A DNA stretch of 40,932 nt from JACQXM01 sp964569425 (lineage in GTDB: Bacteria; Planctomycetota; Phycisphaerae; UBA1845): positions 1-40,932 of the forward strand of contig CAZMVD010000023.1 of NCBI GenBank assembly GCA_964569425.1, in the 5' to 3' direction. Below are positions 22,210-29,504 of this stretch, one piece after another (position 1 is the stretch's first letter; each line of letters starts with the position of its first letter). The notes beneath the pieces were generated by a model. It had not been told where the DNA came from and did not search any database. It worked only from the letters and a program-made list of their open reading frames with translations. A program made the translations under genes and the position numbers.

Positions 22210-24138
22210 ATGAAACGTACTGATTTGCTGGCATCTGTTTTCTGCCTGTCCACCGCGGCCATCGCTGTGCCCCCAACAATCAATGTCGCTTGGGATGAGA
22301 CCCCGGCTCCCCAGTCGCCGGATGATTATATTATTACTACGACGGACCCGGATTTCCCCGATATCGAACTGATCAAAGGGAGCCTTACGTGGCGCATCTG
22401 GTCGACTGATACCGATAATCCGAACAACATCGGCGACATCGGGGTCATCACGTCCCCATACGCCGATAACTTCGCTTTGACGATTGCTACCAGCCAGGCC
22501 GGGGCGGGAGCGCGTGATGTCAAGGGCGTGGTTCTCGATCCGACCAACTCGACCAACCACTCATCCGTGAATCTCCGCATAACAGGCACGCTGGCGGGGC
22601 CGCTCTCGGTGCAGAAGTCGACGGGCGACGACGGGGGCGTCGCCGAAGTGTGGGCCACGGAGGTAGGCGCTGACATCACGGTGCCGATCCTGAGCGACCT
22701 GATTGTCGGGAGCGTGGAGGAGGGCGCGACCATCACGGCGAACGAAGTTGGCCCGGCGCCGGTACAGTTTCAGGTCGAGTACGTCTACGGGACATTGTCG
22801 TTCCCCAACGGCATTCCGTATACCGACAGCCCGCTGGGCCTGCACTGGCTGTTCATCGGGGAAGTCAAGGAATCCGGCGTCCTTGATTTCGGGGACGCGG
22901 AGGTGTGGGGCCTTCTCTCCATTCACAACGGTACGGCTGAAGGCAGCCTCATGAGCATGGGCGCGTTCCTGACCCAGTTGGCGTCGGGTGGTGAGTTTGC
23001 AGGTACGCTGGAAGCCACCGACGACAGCGGTGGCTCCATCGTCGTAGATGGTGATATCTCGGGAGCGCTCACGTTCGGCGGCGACTTCTACGGAGACATT
23101 ATCGCCGAGAACGGCGGGAGTATTACCGGCGACGTAACCATCAACGGCGAGTTCAACGGCAACATTTGCGGTGCCAACCTGTCGCCGATGCTGACCCTGC
23201 CGGAAAACATCGTCATCGGCACTTTCGGAACAAACGGACACATCTGCGGCGCTCGACCCGGCTGCGGCGGCGGAACGATCAGCGACAGCACGCCACCCGA
23301 CGGCACCATCGACGCGCGGCAGCCGCACCCAGTGGACGACTGCTCGCTGGGCGCCCGGCAGGGGATCGGCTCCACGGCGGAACCGATCGTGATCACCCTG
23401 AGCGAGGGCGGGGCCAATCACCTAGATTGCTGGGCGCTGTGCGAAACGGGCGTGGAGGCCGTGGACACCGGTGAAGGATGCAGCGCGCTCGACGACAACG
23501 CCATCGCCAGCGTGACGGAAACGAGCACCGGAGTGTACGAGATCGTTTTGGAACGCCCGATCTCGGCCGGCTATTGGACGCAGATCACCTATCTTGGTGA
23601 CGACAGTTCGGTGTGGTGCGCGTCACTGCCGGGCGATGCCAACGGCAGTAGAGGTTCGACGTCGGCAGACGTAACGGCGCTCATCAACTACCTGAATGAG
23701 ACCGCGAGCCCGCCCTATGGAATCTACAGCACGGATATCAATCATTCCGGGGCGCTCACGTCCGCGGATATCAACAGACTGATCGACTTGCTCAACGGTG
23801 CGGATACGTTCATCGCGTGGATCAACAAGTCCATTCCCGCCTACCACCCCGACTGCGGGGGCGAGAGCCTGGGCGGCGGAGGTTCGGAAGAAGAGGACGA
23901 CCCGGAGGCGTTCGCGGCGTTTCTGGTTGAGTACGTGGCGAACGCGGACCCGCAGGGCGAGGCGGCCACGGCGCTGTTCGAATCGCTGGCCGACGCGATG
24001 GCCGGATGGGTGGTGCAGCATTTCACGGGCGGGCAACAGGCGGCCATCGTCGAAGCGCTCAGCGACTCCGAGCTTACCTTCGCCAGCGATGTGGGGGCGG
24101 CCAAGGCCGCGGAGATCGTGGAACGGCTGGGGAATTGA
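22210..24138 (+). CDS. Secreted multidomain protein with glycine-rich beta repeats and dockerin-like module
   Basis: 642 aa; AAAGGA lies eight bases before the ATG. The signal peptide is about MKRTDLLASVFCLSTAAIA. Residues 20-230 are beta-rich and acidic. About 230-340 form a glycine/isoleucine-rich repeat (GGSIVVDGDISGALTFGGDFYG, in pieces, and GGSITGDVTINGEFNG), likely a beta-helix. About 360-545 repeat the module of the protein at 9260: DGTIDARQPHP, CWALCETG, RPIS, YLGDDSS, LPGDANGSRGSTSADVTALI, and IYSTDINHSGALTSADINRLI with two EF-hand-like loops. A C-terminal E/D-rich linker leads to a helical A/E-rich domain (AFLVEYVANADPQGEAATAL). It has no C-terminal anchor and is probably released or outer-surface associated. 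Confidence 0.75.
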   Translation: MKRTDLLASVFCLSTAAIAVPPTINVAWDETPAPQSPDDYIITTTDPDFPDIELIKGSLTWRIWSTDTDNPNNIGDIGVITSPYADNFALTIATSQAGAGARDVKGVVLDPTNSTNHSSVNLRITGTLAGPLSVQKSTGDDGGVAEVWATEVGADITVPILSDLIVGSVEEGATITANEVGPAPVQFQVEYVYGTLSFPNGIPYTDSPLGLHWLFIGEVKESGVLDFGDAEVWGLLSIHNGTAEGSLMSMGAFLTQLASGGEFAGTLEATDDSGGSIVVDGDISGALTFGGDFYGDIIAENGGSITGDVTINGEFNGNICGANLSPMLTLPENIVIGTFGTNGHICGARPGCGGGTISDSTPPDGTIDARQPHPVDDCSLGARQGIGSTAEPIVITLSEGGANHLDCWALCETGVEAVDTGEGCSALDDNAIASVTETSTGVYEIVLERPISAGYWTQITYLGDDSSVWCASLPGDANGSRGSTSADVTALINYLNETASPPYGIYSTDINHSGALTSADINRLIDLLNGADTFIAWINKSIPAYHPDCGGESLGGGGSEEEDDPEAFAAFLVEYVANADPQGEAATALFESLADAMAGWVVQHFTGGQQAAIVEALSDSELTFASDVGAAKAAEIVERLGN

Positions 24139-24228
24139 CGGATAGAAATGGTGCCTTTCCTACGCAGGGCTGCGGCCTGCACGGCCTCGGTGATGGGTTG
24201 ATCGCTGGGGCCGCTGCTTGGCTGTTCG

Positions 24229-24305
24229 TGGAAGCATCTGCGGGGCGGGCTTTTCGGCCCGTCAGACCGGCTGGAAAGCCGGTCCCACGGCGCCTCTCAT
24301 GACTG
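24229..24305. repeat. Intergenic two-hairpin repeat, copy 3
   Basis: A CGGGC/GGCCCG hairpin (about 24245-24261) is followed by ACCGGCT-GGA-AAGCCGGT (24267-24284), and the element ends in CGGCGCCTCTCATGACT. It aligns with copy 2 (12061-12124) over its whole length with few gaps. It lies between the convergent genes ending at 24138 and 24389. No T-tract follows the hairpins. Confidence 0.65.
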
Positions 24306-24388
24306 TTCCATCGGGCAGCAGGCACGCCGTTGGTGCGCTGGGATACCGCATAGGGCCGCGGGCCGGTGGTTCCGCGGCGCGGCGGCGG

Positions 24389-24880
24389 TCAGTGCACCAT
24401 GTCGGACCAGGTGTCGGGAATACGCTCCGGCTTGCCGCCGAAGATGGTGCGGATGCGCTCGTGGCGCTCGGGGGCGAGGCGTTTCAGTTCGCGGTCGCGA
24501 TTCCGTTCGTGTTCAGGAACCCAGCGAAGGCTCTCTTTAAAGGCCGGGCCATGGTTTCCTTCGTAGACGCGGTAGCGTTCGGCGGTCACGCGGAGGTTGT
24601 CGGGAGACTGCTTCTCGCGCAGGTCGTAAACGCCGGCGAGGTTGCGGATGCGCTGTTCGCGGCGGAAGTGCTTTTCCTTGACGGCCGAACTCTGGCAGCC
24701 GAAGGCGAGCGCCAGCCACAGGGCAAGCACCGCAGCGCGGCAGCGGATGGACCACCCGGAGCGGATGACCAAAGCCAGTCGGCGTGCGCCGCGCGGGACG
24801 AGCGGCGCGTCGCACACGGGGTCGCGACTCCGCGGTTTCCACCGCGACAACCGCGCCGAAAGGTAAGCAGCGTTCGCCAT
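24389..24880 (-). CDS. Putative lipoprotein of unknown function
   Basis: 163 aa from ATG 24880. A hydrophobic stretch ends in a lipobox-like LALWLALAFGC at about residue 62, followed by QSSAVKEK. The body (about 65-163) is charged and helical with RIRNLAGVYDLREKQSPDNL and ERNRDRELKRLAPERHERIRTIFGG. Sixty residues before the Cys is long for a lipoprotein; a TTG about 21 codons before the Cys (near 24768) would give a normal signal and may be the true start. It is 15 bases after the tRNA-binding gene, so it is the last gene of that minus operon. I do not recognise the family. Confidence 0.55.
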   Translation of the reverse strand: MANAAYLSARLSRWKPRSRDPVCDAPLVPRGARRLALVIRSGWSIRCRAAVLALWLALAFGCQSSAVKEKHFRREQRIRNLAGVYDLREKQSPDNLRVTAERYRVYEGNHGPAFKESLRWVPEHERNRDRELKRLAPERHERIRTIFGGKPERIPDTWSDMVH

Positions 24881-24895
24881 TCCACACCCTCTTCG

Positions 24896-25255
24896 TCAAC
24901 TGACCGGACTGCCCGGGGGGACGTCGGTGTCGGTCGTCAAAATCACGACCCGCGAGCGGTCCGGCGTGCCGGCGGCCAGGAGCATCCCCTGGCTTTCCAC
25001 GCCGCGCATCATTCGCGGGGCGAGGTTGGCCACCAGCACCAAGTTTTTGCCCACCAGTTGGTCGGGCTCGTAATACCCCTTGATACCCGCGCAGATCTGG
25101 CGGGTTTCGTCGCCCAGATCCACCTTGAGGACCAGCAGCTTGTCGGCGTTGGGGTGCGGGCCGGCCTCGACCACGCGGCCGACGCGCAGCTTGACCTTGG
25201 CAAAATCGTCGAAGGTAATGGTCCCCGCTGCGGGCGGTTGGGCTGGGTCGGTCAT
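24896..25255 (-). CDS. Stand-alone tRNA-binding domain protein (MetG C-terminal/Trbp111 type)
   Basis: 119 aa. The protein is a single OB-fold tRNA-binding domain: FDDFAKVKLRVGRVVEAGPHPNADKLLVLKVDLGDETRQICAGI, then LVGKNLVLVANLAPRMMRGVESQGMLLAA. This is the domain found at the C-terminus of many methionyl-tRNA synthetases, and stand-alone as Trbp111/CsaA-like proteins. It binds the outer corner of tRNA and may raise the affinity of MetRS in trans. AGGGA is eight bases before ATG 25255. It sits between the DUF1015 gene (27-base gap) and a lipoprotein gene in one minus-strand run. Confidence 0.88.
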   Translation of the reverse strand: MTDPAQPPAAGTITFDDFAKVKLRVGRVVEAGPHPNADKLLVLKVDLGDETRQICAGIKGYYEPDQLVGKNLVLVANLAPRMMRGVESQGMLLAAGTPDRSRVVILTTDTDVPPGSPVS

Positions 25256-25282
25256 TGGTTTATTCCCTGACGGTGAGATTCT

Positions 25283-26524
25283 TCAACTTAATGGGTTGAT
25301 CGTCAATCCGGTAGCCAGTTTCGGATAGAAAAAGGTGCTTTTCTGAGGCATGAGGCCGCCCGCCTCGCTGACGGCGCGGAGGTGCGCCATGGGCGTGGGC
25401 TTGAGCAACAACGCCACGCCGGCGAGTTCGCGGGCCGTGTCCTTGGCGTCGTCGTCGTTCTTGACATAGTGCACTTTGGGTTCGGCGGCGATCGCACTCT
25501 TCAGCAGCACATCGATCAGGTAACGGTGCAGATAGGCGGTATCGAGCTGGTGCCAGGCCTTGGGCTGCTTGGGCTCCAGATCGGCGATGACGTCGCGTTT
25601 GGTGAACCGCAGTGACGCCTGCTTGCCGGTGCGCGCGTCGTAGAGGGTGATGTCGGCTTCTTCGGGCGTGGCCGATTGCGTGGCGGGCGCCCAGGCATCC
25701 AGGATCGTGGAAAGGGCAATGTCGGCAATCGTGCGGTGGTACGGGAGGATCAGGCACCCGGGGTCGTCCATGCTGGCAAGCACAAACATGACGAAATTGG
25801 CGGGGTGGTCTTTGGGAAGTTCCTCGCCGGCATCTTCCTGGACAAAGTCGCGATAGAGCAGTGCCGTGCTATAACGGTGGTGACCGTCAGCGATGTACAC
25901 TTTTTTCTCGCTCATCACAGCCGTCAGCTCGCTGATGACGGCATGGTCCGAAACGACCCATAGCCGGTTCTCGACGTCGTCGTACGTTCCCAGGACATCA
26001 GGTTTCCGCGCGAGGGTGCCCGCCAACGCACCACCCACACGATCTTCGGCATCGGTGTATAGCCCGAAGATGGGCGAAAGCTGGCATTTCGTCGCCTTCA
26101 TCAACGCCAGCCGGTCTTCCTTGGGGCCGCCGAAGGTCTGTTCGTGCGGCAGGACGGAACCCTCGGTAAAGGGCACGAGCCGGATACGCGCGATGAACAT
26201 CCGGCGTGTGAAAGTCTTGCCCTCGTGCGTGAAAACCTGGTGGTAGGCGTACAGGGCTGGAGCGGGCTCTTCCATCAGTGTGCCATCATCGCGCCACGTC
26301 TGGAGCAACTCCGCGGAACGGGCGTAGGCCGCGGGCGGGCCCAGCGATTTGGGTGGCAGGTGCGGCAGGTCGATGGCCACGATGTTCCGCTCGTTTCGCG
26401 ACAGCAAGGCGCTCTTGTCCTTATGGTCGAGGACGTCGTAGGGAGGAGCGAGAACCGCGGAAAGGTCGCCGCCGACGCGTTGCGGGTCGTAACGGAGGGC
26501 ACGTAATGGCGATAACTCGGGCAT
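25283..26524 (-). CDS. DUF1015 family protein
   Basis: 413 aa from ATG 26524, which has GGAGGTG six bases upstream; a further start at 26539 is not needed. The family signature is clear: LRALRYDPQRVGGDLSAVLAPPYDVL at the N-terminus, NIVAIDLP, LYAYHQVF and ARIRLVPFTEGSVLPHEQTFGGPKEDRL. The later VYIADGHHRYSTALLYRD segment has the conserved histidines and acid. DUF1015 proteins resemble a ParB/Srx-like nucleotide-binding fold in part, and no biochemical role is established. It is first in a minus operon with the tRNA-binding protein and a lipoprotein, divergent from the QueC-like gene after 261 bases. Confidence 0.88.
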   Translation of the reverse strand: MPELSPLRALRYDPQRVGGDLSAVLAPPYDVLDHKDKSALLSRNERNIVAIDLPHLPPKSLGPPAAYARSAELLQTWRDDGTLMEEPAPALYAYHQVFTHEGKTFTRRMFIARIRLVPFTEGSVLPHEQTFGGPKEDRLALMKATKCQLSPIFGLYTDAEDRVGGALAGTLARKPDVLGTYDDVENRLWVVSDHAVISELTAVMSEKKVYIADGHHRYSTALLYRDFVQEDAGEELPKDHPANFVMFVLASMDDPGCLILPYHRTIADIALSTILDAWAPATQSATPEEADITLYDARTGKQASLRFTKRDVIADLEPKQPKAWHQLDTAYLHRYLIDVLLKSAIAAEPKVHYVKNDDDAKDTARELAGVALLLKPTPMAHLRAVSEAGGLMPQKSTFFYPKLATGLTINPLS

Positions 26525-26785
26525 CGAGGACACCTCCACTGCCGTTGATCGGCGGGATTAAGGGAACGTTCCTGCCATAGGGGCCACGATCACTCTGGGG
26601 GGCTCCCAATCGCTGGTCCCAGCTCTTTAACGATACCCTTGCCACCCGGTGGGGGGCAACCTTGTCCGCTGCCGGACGTCCCGTTTCGGCGTGCGGACCG
26701 CACGTTTTGCCGACGAATTGACCGATAGAAGGAGATAATCGATTCGAAATGTGGCCTGGCGGAATGGTGTAACGGGACGTAAGGG

Positions 26786-27499
26786 ATGCCTCAGGCGGTC
26801 ATTCTCAGCGGAGGGGGGATCAAGAGCGCCGTGGCGGCGGCGCGCTTCGCCGGAGAGCGCCAACTGGTCTTCGTACACGTTAACTTTGGGCAGCGCTGTG
26901 CCGCGGAAGAGCGCCGTTCGGTCACACAAACGGCAGAACAATTCGAGTCAAGTCGGGTCATTGGGTTGGACCTTCCGCACGTGCTCCAACTGCAAGAAGC
27001 CAAGCCGGCCGAGGGACCGTCGGCAACCACGGCCCGGTCTACGGGCATCGTCGGCACCCGCGCGCTGTCCGCTGGGGCCTTGCGTGGATTGTTGCCGACG
27101 CTTTTTTCGATCGGTACGCAGTGCGCGTTGCGTTGCGGTGCTGACCGACTGGTGGTGGGGCTCTCGCGATGGGCCGAAGCGGCCCATCTGGGATGGCCGC
27201 TGGCCGAGGCGCAGCCGGATCGATTGCGCGAACTGTTGCATGCGTTCAACATCCTACTCGATGCACAAACCGGGAAACGCGGCGGCGTGGCGCTGGAGGC
27301 GCCGCTGATCGATTTGACGTTTGAACAGATTGTGCGATTGGCTGCACACTTGCGAATTCCCCTGGAGGGAACCCGTAGCTGCGAGCGAACCGGTCCGCGG
27401 CCATGTACCCGATGCGACCAATGCCGCGCGCGGGCTGAAGCGTTCTTTGGCGCCCGGCTCCCCGATCCCGCCATTCCGGCGGCGGTCGCCGCCGTTTGA
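26786..27499 (+). CDS. QueC-like PP-loop ATPase with divergent active-site motif
   Basis: 237 aa, close to the normal QueC length. QueC makes preQ0 (7-cyano-7-deazaguanine) from 7-carboxy-7-deazaguanine, ATP and ammonia. Supporting features are a PP-loop at the very N-terminus (AVILSGGGIKSAVAAA), VHVNFGQR matching the YGQ region of QueC, and a C-terminal zinc motif SCERTGPRPCTRCDQC with Cys199, 207, 210 and 213, followed by RARAEAFF. The deviations are important: the PP-loop reads SGGGIKS rather than SGGxDS, so the usual Asp is missing. The RN and DxSGYPDCR substrate motifs of QueC are replaced by GTRALSAGAL and SRWAEAAHLGWP. It is therefore a QueC paralogue with a changed or lost reaction, or a different nucleotide-modifying ligase. 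No queD, queE or queF is in the window. Confidence 0.75.
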   Translation: MPQAVILSGGGIKSAVAAARFAGERQLVFVHVNFGQRCAAEERRSVTQTAEQFESSRVIGLDLPHVLQLQEAKPAEGPSATTARSTGIVGTRALSAGALRGLLPTLFSIGTQCALRCGADRLVVGLSRWAEAAHLGWPLAEAQPDRLRELLHAFNILLDAQTGKRGGVALEAPLIDLTFEQIVRLAAHLRIPLEGTRSCERTGPRPCTRCDQCRARAEAFFGARLPDPAIPAAVAAV

Positions 27500-27687
27500 G
27501 TCCGGCGGCTTCCGCCGAGTATCAGCCAGTGTCACCTGGTTCGTTGATGTGCCTGAATGGCAGGGTTCAACCGGACACGGCCGAACGGCGATGTCTTGGT
27601 TGCACGCCCATTTCGACACCCGTATACTCGCCTGCGGCCACGCACGGACATGCGCCGCGGTGGACTCGAAACGGGAGCGCAGCACCC

Positions 27688-27912
27688 ATGCCACTTTACG
27701 AGTATGCCTGCTCGGCTTGCGGACACGAGTTCGAGGAACTGGCCCGCAGCATGAACCATGACACCGCGGTATCCTGTCCTTCCTGCGGGGCTCGCCGGGT
27801 GCAGCGGAAACTGAGTGTGTTCGCGGCACGGCAGGGGAGTCGAAGCGAACCTGCCGCCGGGCGTACTGGGTGCGGTCGCTGCGGCGATCCCGAAGGCCCC
27901 TGTTCCCTCTGA
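27688..27912 (+). CDS. FmdB-type zinc-ribbon regulatory protein
   Basis: 74 aa from ATG 27688 (GGGAG ten bases upstream); an earlier in-frame extension encodes unlikely protein. MPLYEYACSACGHEFEEL is the standard FmdB start, with paired cysteines in CSACG and CPSCG forming a zinc ribbon and the KLSVFAAR motif after it. The end GCGRCGDPEGPCSL adds four cysteines and is typical of many FmdB proteins. Function in this family is uncertain; a regulatory role was proposed from the formamidase operon. It opens the plus-strand run that continues to the metal ATPase. Confidence 0.88.
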   Translation: MPLYEYACSACGHEFEELARSMNHDTAVSCPSCGARRVQRKLSVFAARQGSRSEPAAGRTGCGRCGDPEGPCSL

Positions 27913-27934
27913 GGGGGATGCGGAGTTCACGTCG

Positions 27935-28393
27935 TTGACTGAATCAGGATCCCGCTCTATCGCACGCCTGCCCGTGGTGGGATTGCTGGCCTGGCTGCTT
28001 CCGGGTCTGGGGCACTTGTTTCTGGGTCATCGCGGACGGGGCATTGTCTTTCTGGTCACGGTCACGGCGACTTTCTGGACCGGGGTGGCCATCGGCGGTG
28101 CGGGAGGCACGGTAGACCCGCATGAGCGTCGTCTCTGGTTTATGGCGCAATCGCTGGCGGGCGGCAACGCCCTGGCGGCCTTCGCGCTTCATCAACAGGT
28201 GGAACGGCATTACGCCGCCCAGCCGGACGCCACGCCGGTGGCGCATTGGGCGTCGGCGGAGGTAGGGGTCCATTACACCGGGGTCGCAGGTTTGCTGAAT
28301 CTGCTGGTCATTCTGGACGCGCTGGCACTGGCCGAGATTACGTCGCGGCGGCTTAAAGGCGGCGGTCGGGAACCGCCGTTGGGGACCACGTAA
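27935..28393 (+). CDS. Small membrane protein resembling DUF6677
   Basis: About 152 aa from a TTG at 27935 that has GGAG nine bases upstream and lies after the FmdB stop; a GTG at 27815 would overlap the FmdB gene and add unlikely sequence. It contains VVGLLAWLLPGLGHLFLGHRGRG, a motif of small integral membrane proteins (TM2/DUF6677-like) in which a helix is followed by a G-rich turn. Further segments are IVFLVTVTATFWTGVAIGG and GVAGLLNLLVILDALALAE. No function is known. It is coupled to the next gene by a TAATG overlap. Confidence 0.6.
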   Translation: MTESGSRSIARLPVVGLLAWLLPGLGHLFLGHRGRGIVFLVTVTATFWTGVAIGGAGGTVDPHERRLWFMAQSLAGGNALAAFALHQQVERHYAAQPDATPVAHWASAEVGVHYTGVAGLLNLLVILDALALAEITSRRLKGGGREPPLGTT

Positions 28394-28620
28394 TGGGCGT
28401 GTGCGCTGCGCTTTTCACTACGGGCATTGTGCTGACCGGACCGCAGCGGCTGCTGCTGATGCTACCGCTGTGTCTGGCCATCGCGGTGGTTTACAAAACG
28501 ACGCGCTGTCGCGATTTGCGCGAAGTACCCGCGGCCGCACTGGTCTTGTGGGTGACCATCGTGCTGGGGATGTCATTGGTGGGTGTGGCACTTTGGGCGA
28601 TGTACCGCATCATGGCTTGA
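28393..28620 (+). CDS. Small two-helix membrane protein
   Basis: 75 aa. The ATG shares its A with the stop codon of the previous gene (TAATG), which indicates translational coupling. Two or three hydrophobic segments are visible (ALFTTGIVLTG; LLLMLPLCLAIAVVY; AALVLWVTIVLGMSLVGVALWAMY), separated by a short charged loop KTTRCRDLREV. No recognisable family. Because it is coupled to the DUF6677-like gene, the two products probably act together in the membrane. Confidence 0.6.
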   Translation: MGVCAALFTTGIVLTGPQRLLLMLPLCLAIAVVYKTTRCRDLREVPAAALVLWVTIVLGMSLVGVALWAMYRIMA

Positions 28621-28678
28621 TCGCCCACCCCGCACGGTCCCCGCTTACCCGCCGCGACGATCTGGATGCAACGCTCCC

Positions 28679-29479
28679 ATGGACCGCCCTTCCTCTCCTG
28701 ACTCAACCCGGCCATTACCCACCGGGCAAGGCGCCTCGGGTGACGCGGCGGACCATGTGCGCGAGGCGCGGCGCCGCGCGCGGCAGGTGCTGGGGGGGGA
28801 GGCCCATCTTGGCGCGGTGGACGATTGGCGCCGTGCGCTGACCAGCGCACGCGATGGCGTGCTTTTGCTCCTGTTCGGCTGGGCGGCGCTGCACGGTTTG
28901 GGCGATCCGCCGATCAGTGCCACTCTGCTTACCGTTCAAGCCGTCGGGTTTGCGCTGTTGGTCGGCATGTCTACGGCCCGGGCGGCGCACGCGCAGGTGC
29001 AGTATTATGCGGCGGAGCTGGACCGCGAACGCGATGAGATTCGCCACCACTTCGAACACGAACGCGAGGAAGTCCGCGCGCTCTATGCGGCCAAGGGGTT
29101 CCGCGAGCCGCTGCTGACGCCGATCGTGGACACGCTCTGTGCCGACGATGACCGACTGCTCAAAGTCATGATGGAGGAGGAACTCGGCCTGGCCGTCCAG
29201 CACATGAACCACCCGCTGCTTGTCGGGATGTGGAACGCGGGCGGGGCGCTGCTGATCGGAATGATCCTGGTTTTTCCGCTTCACGTGGTGTCGCCGTGGG
29301 CGGGGCACTGGTGGATGCCGTCGGCCGCGGGCGGGCTGCTGTTCATCCTGGCGATCACGACGGCGCGGGTGACGGGGCGACACTTGTCGGAACTGCTGGC
29401 TGATGCGTTGATCATGGCCGTGGTGACCGGGGGCGTAGCTTATCTGCTGGCCTCGTGGCTGAAGGAAGTGGGGGCGTGA
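28679..29479 (+). CDS. VIT1/CCC1-like metal transporter
   Basis: 266 aa from ATG 28679. The protein matches the VIT1/CCC1 plan that carries Fe2+ or Mn2+ out of the cytoplasm. Two helices near residues 60-110 are followed by a charged cytoplasmic segment rich in E, H and R (ELDRERDEIRHHFEHEREEV). Next comes the family motif YAAKGFREPLLTPIVDTLCADDDRLLKVMMEEELGL, and then three further helices (GGALLIGMILVFPLHVV, PSAAGGLLFILAITTARV, ALIMAVVTGGVAYLLAS). The Glu/His/Met segment is where VIT1 binds metal. Residues 1-55 are an extra Pro/Ser/Arg-rich N-terminus with an RREARRRARQ-like helix. It lies 25 bases before the P1B-4 ATPase, suggesting shared metal homeostasis. Confidence 0.72.
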   Translation: MDRPSSPDSTRPLPTGQGASGDAADHVREARRRARQVLGGEAHLGAVDDWRRALTSARDGVLLLLFGWAALHGLGDPPISATLLTVQAVGFALLVGMSTARAAHAQVQYYAAELDRERDEIRHHFEHEREEVRALYAAKGFREPLLTPIVDTLCADDDRLLKVMMEEELGLAVQHMNHPLLVGMWNAGGALLIGMILVFPLHVVSPWAGHWWMPSAAGGLLFILAITTARVTGRHLSELLADALIMAVVTGGVAYLLASWLKEVGA

Positions 29480-29504
29480 TGGCCGGCGAAACGGGGTGCT
29501 GGGC

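Noticed and set aside
26749..26772. Seven-codon leader peptide before the QueC-like gene
   Set aside because: The nearest AAGGAG is about 14 bases from its ATG and no attenuator-like hairpins follow.
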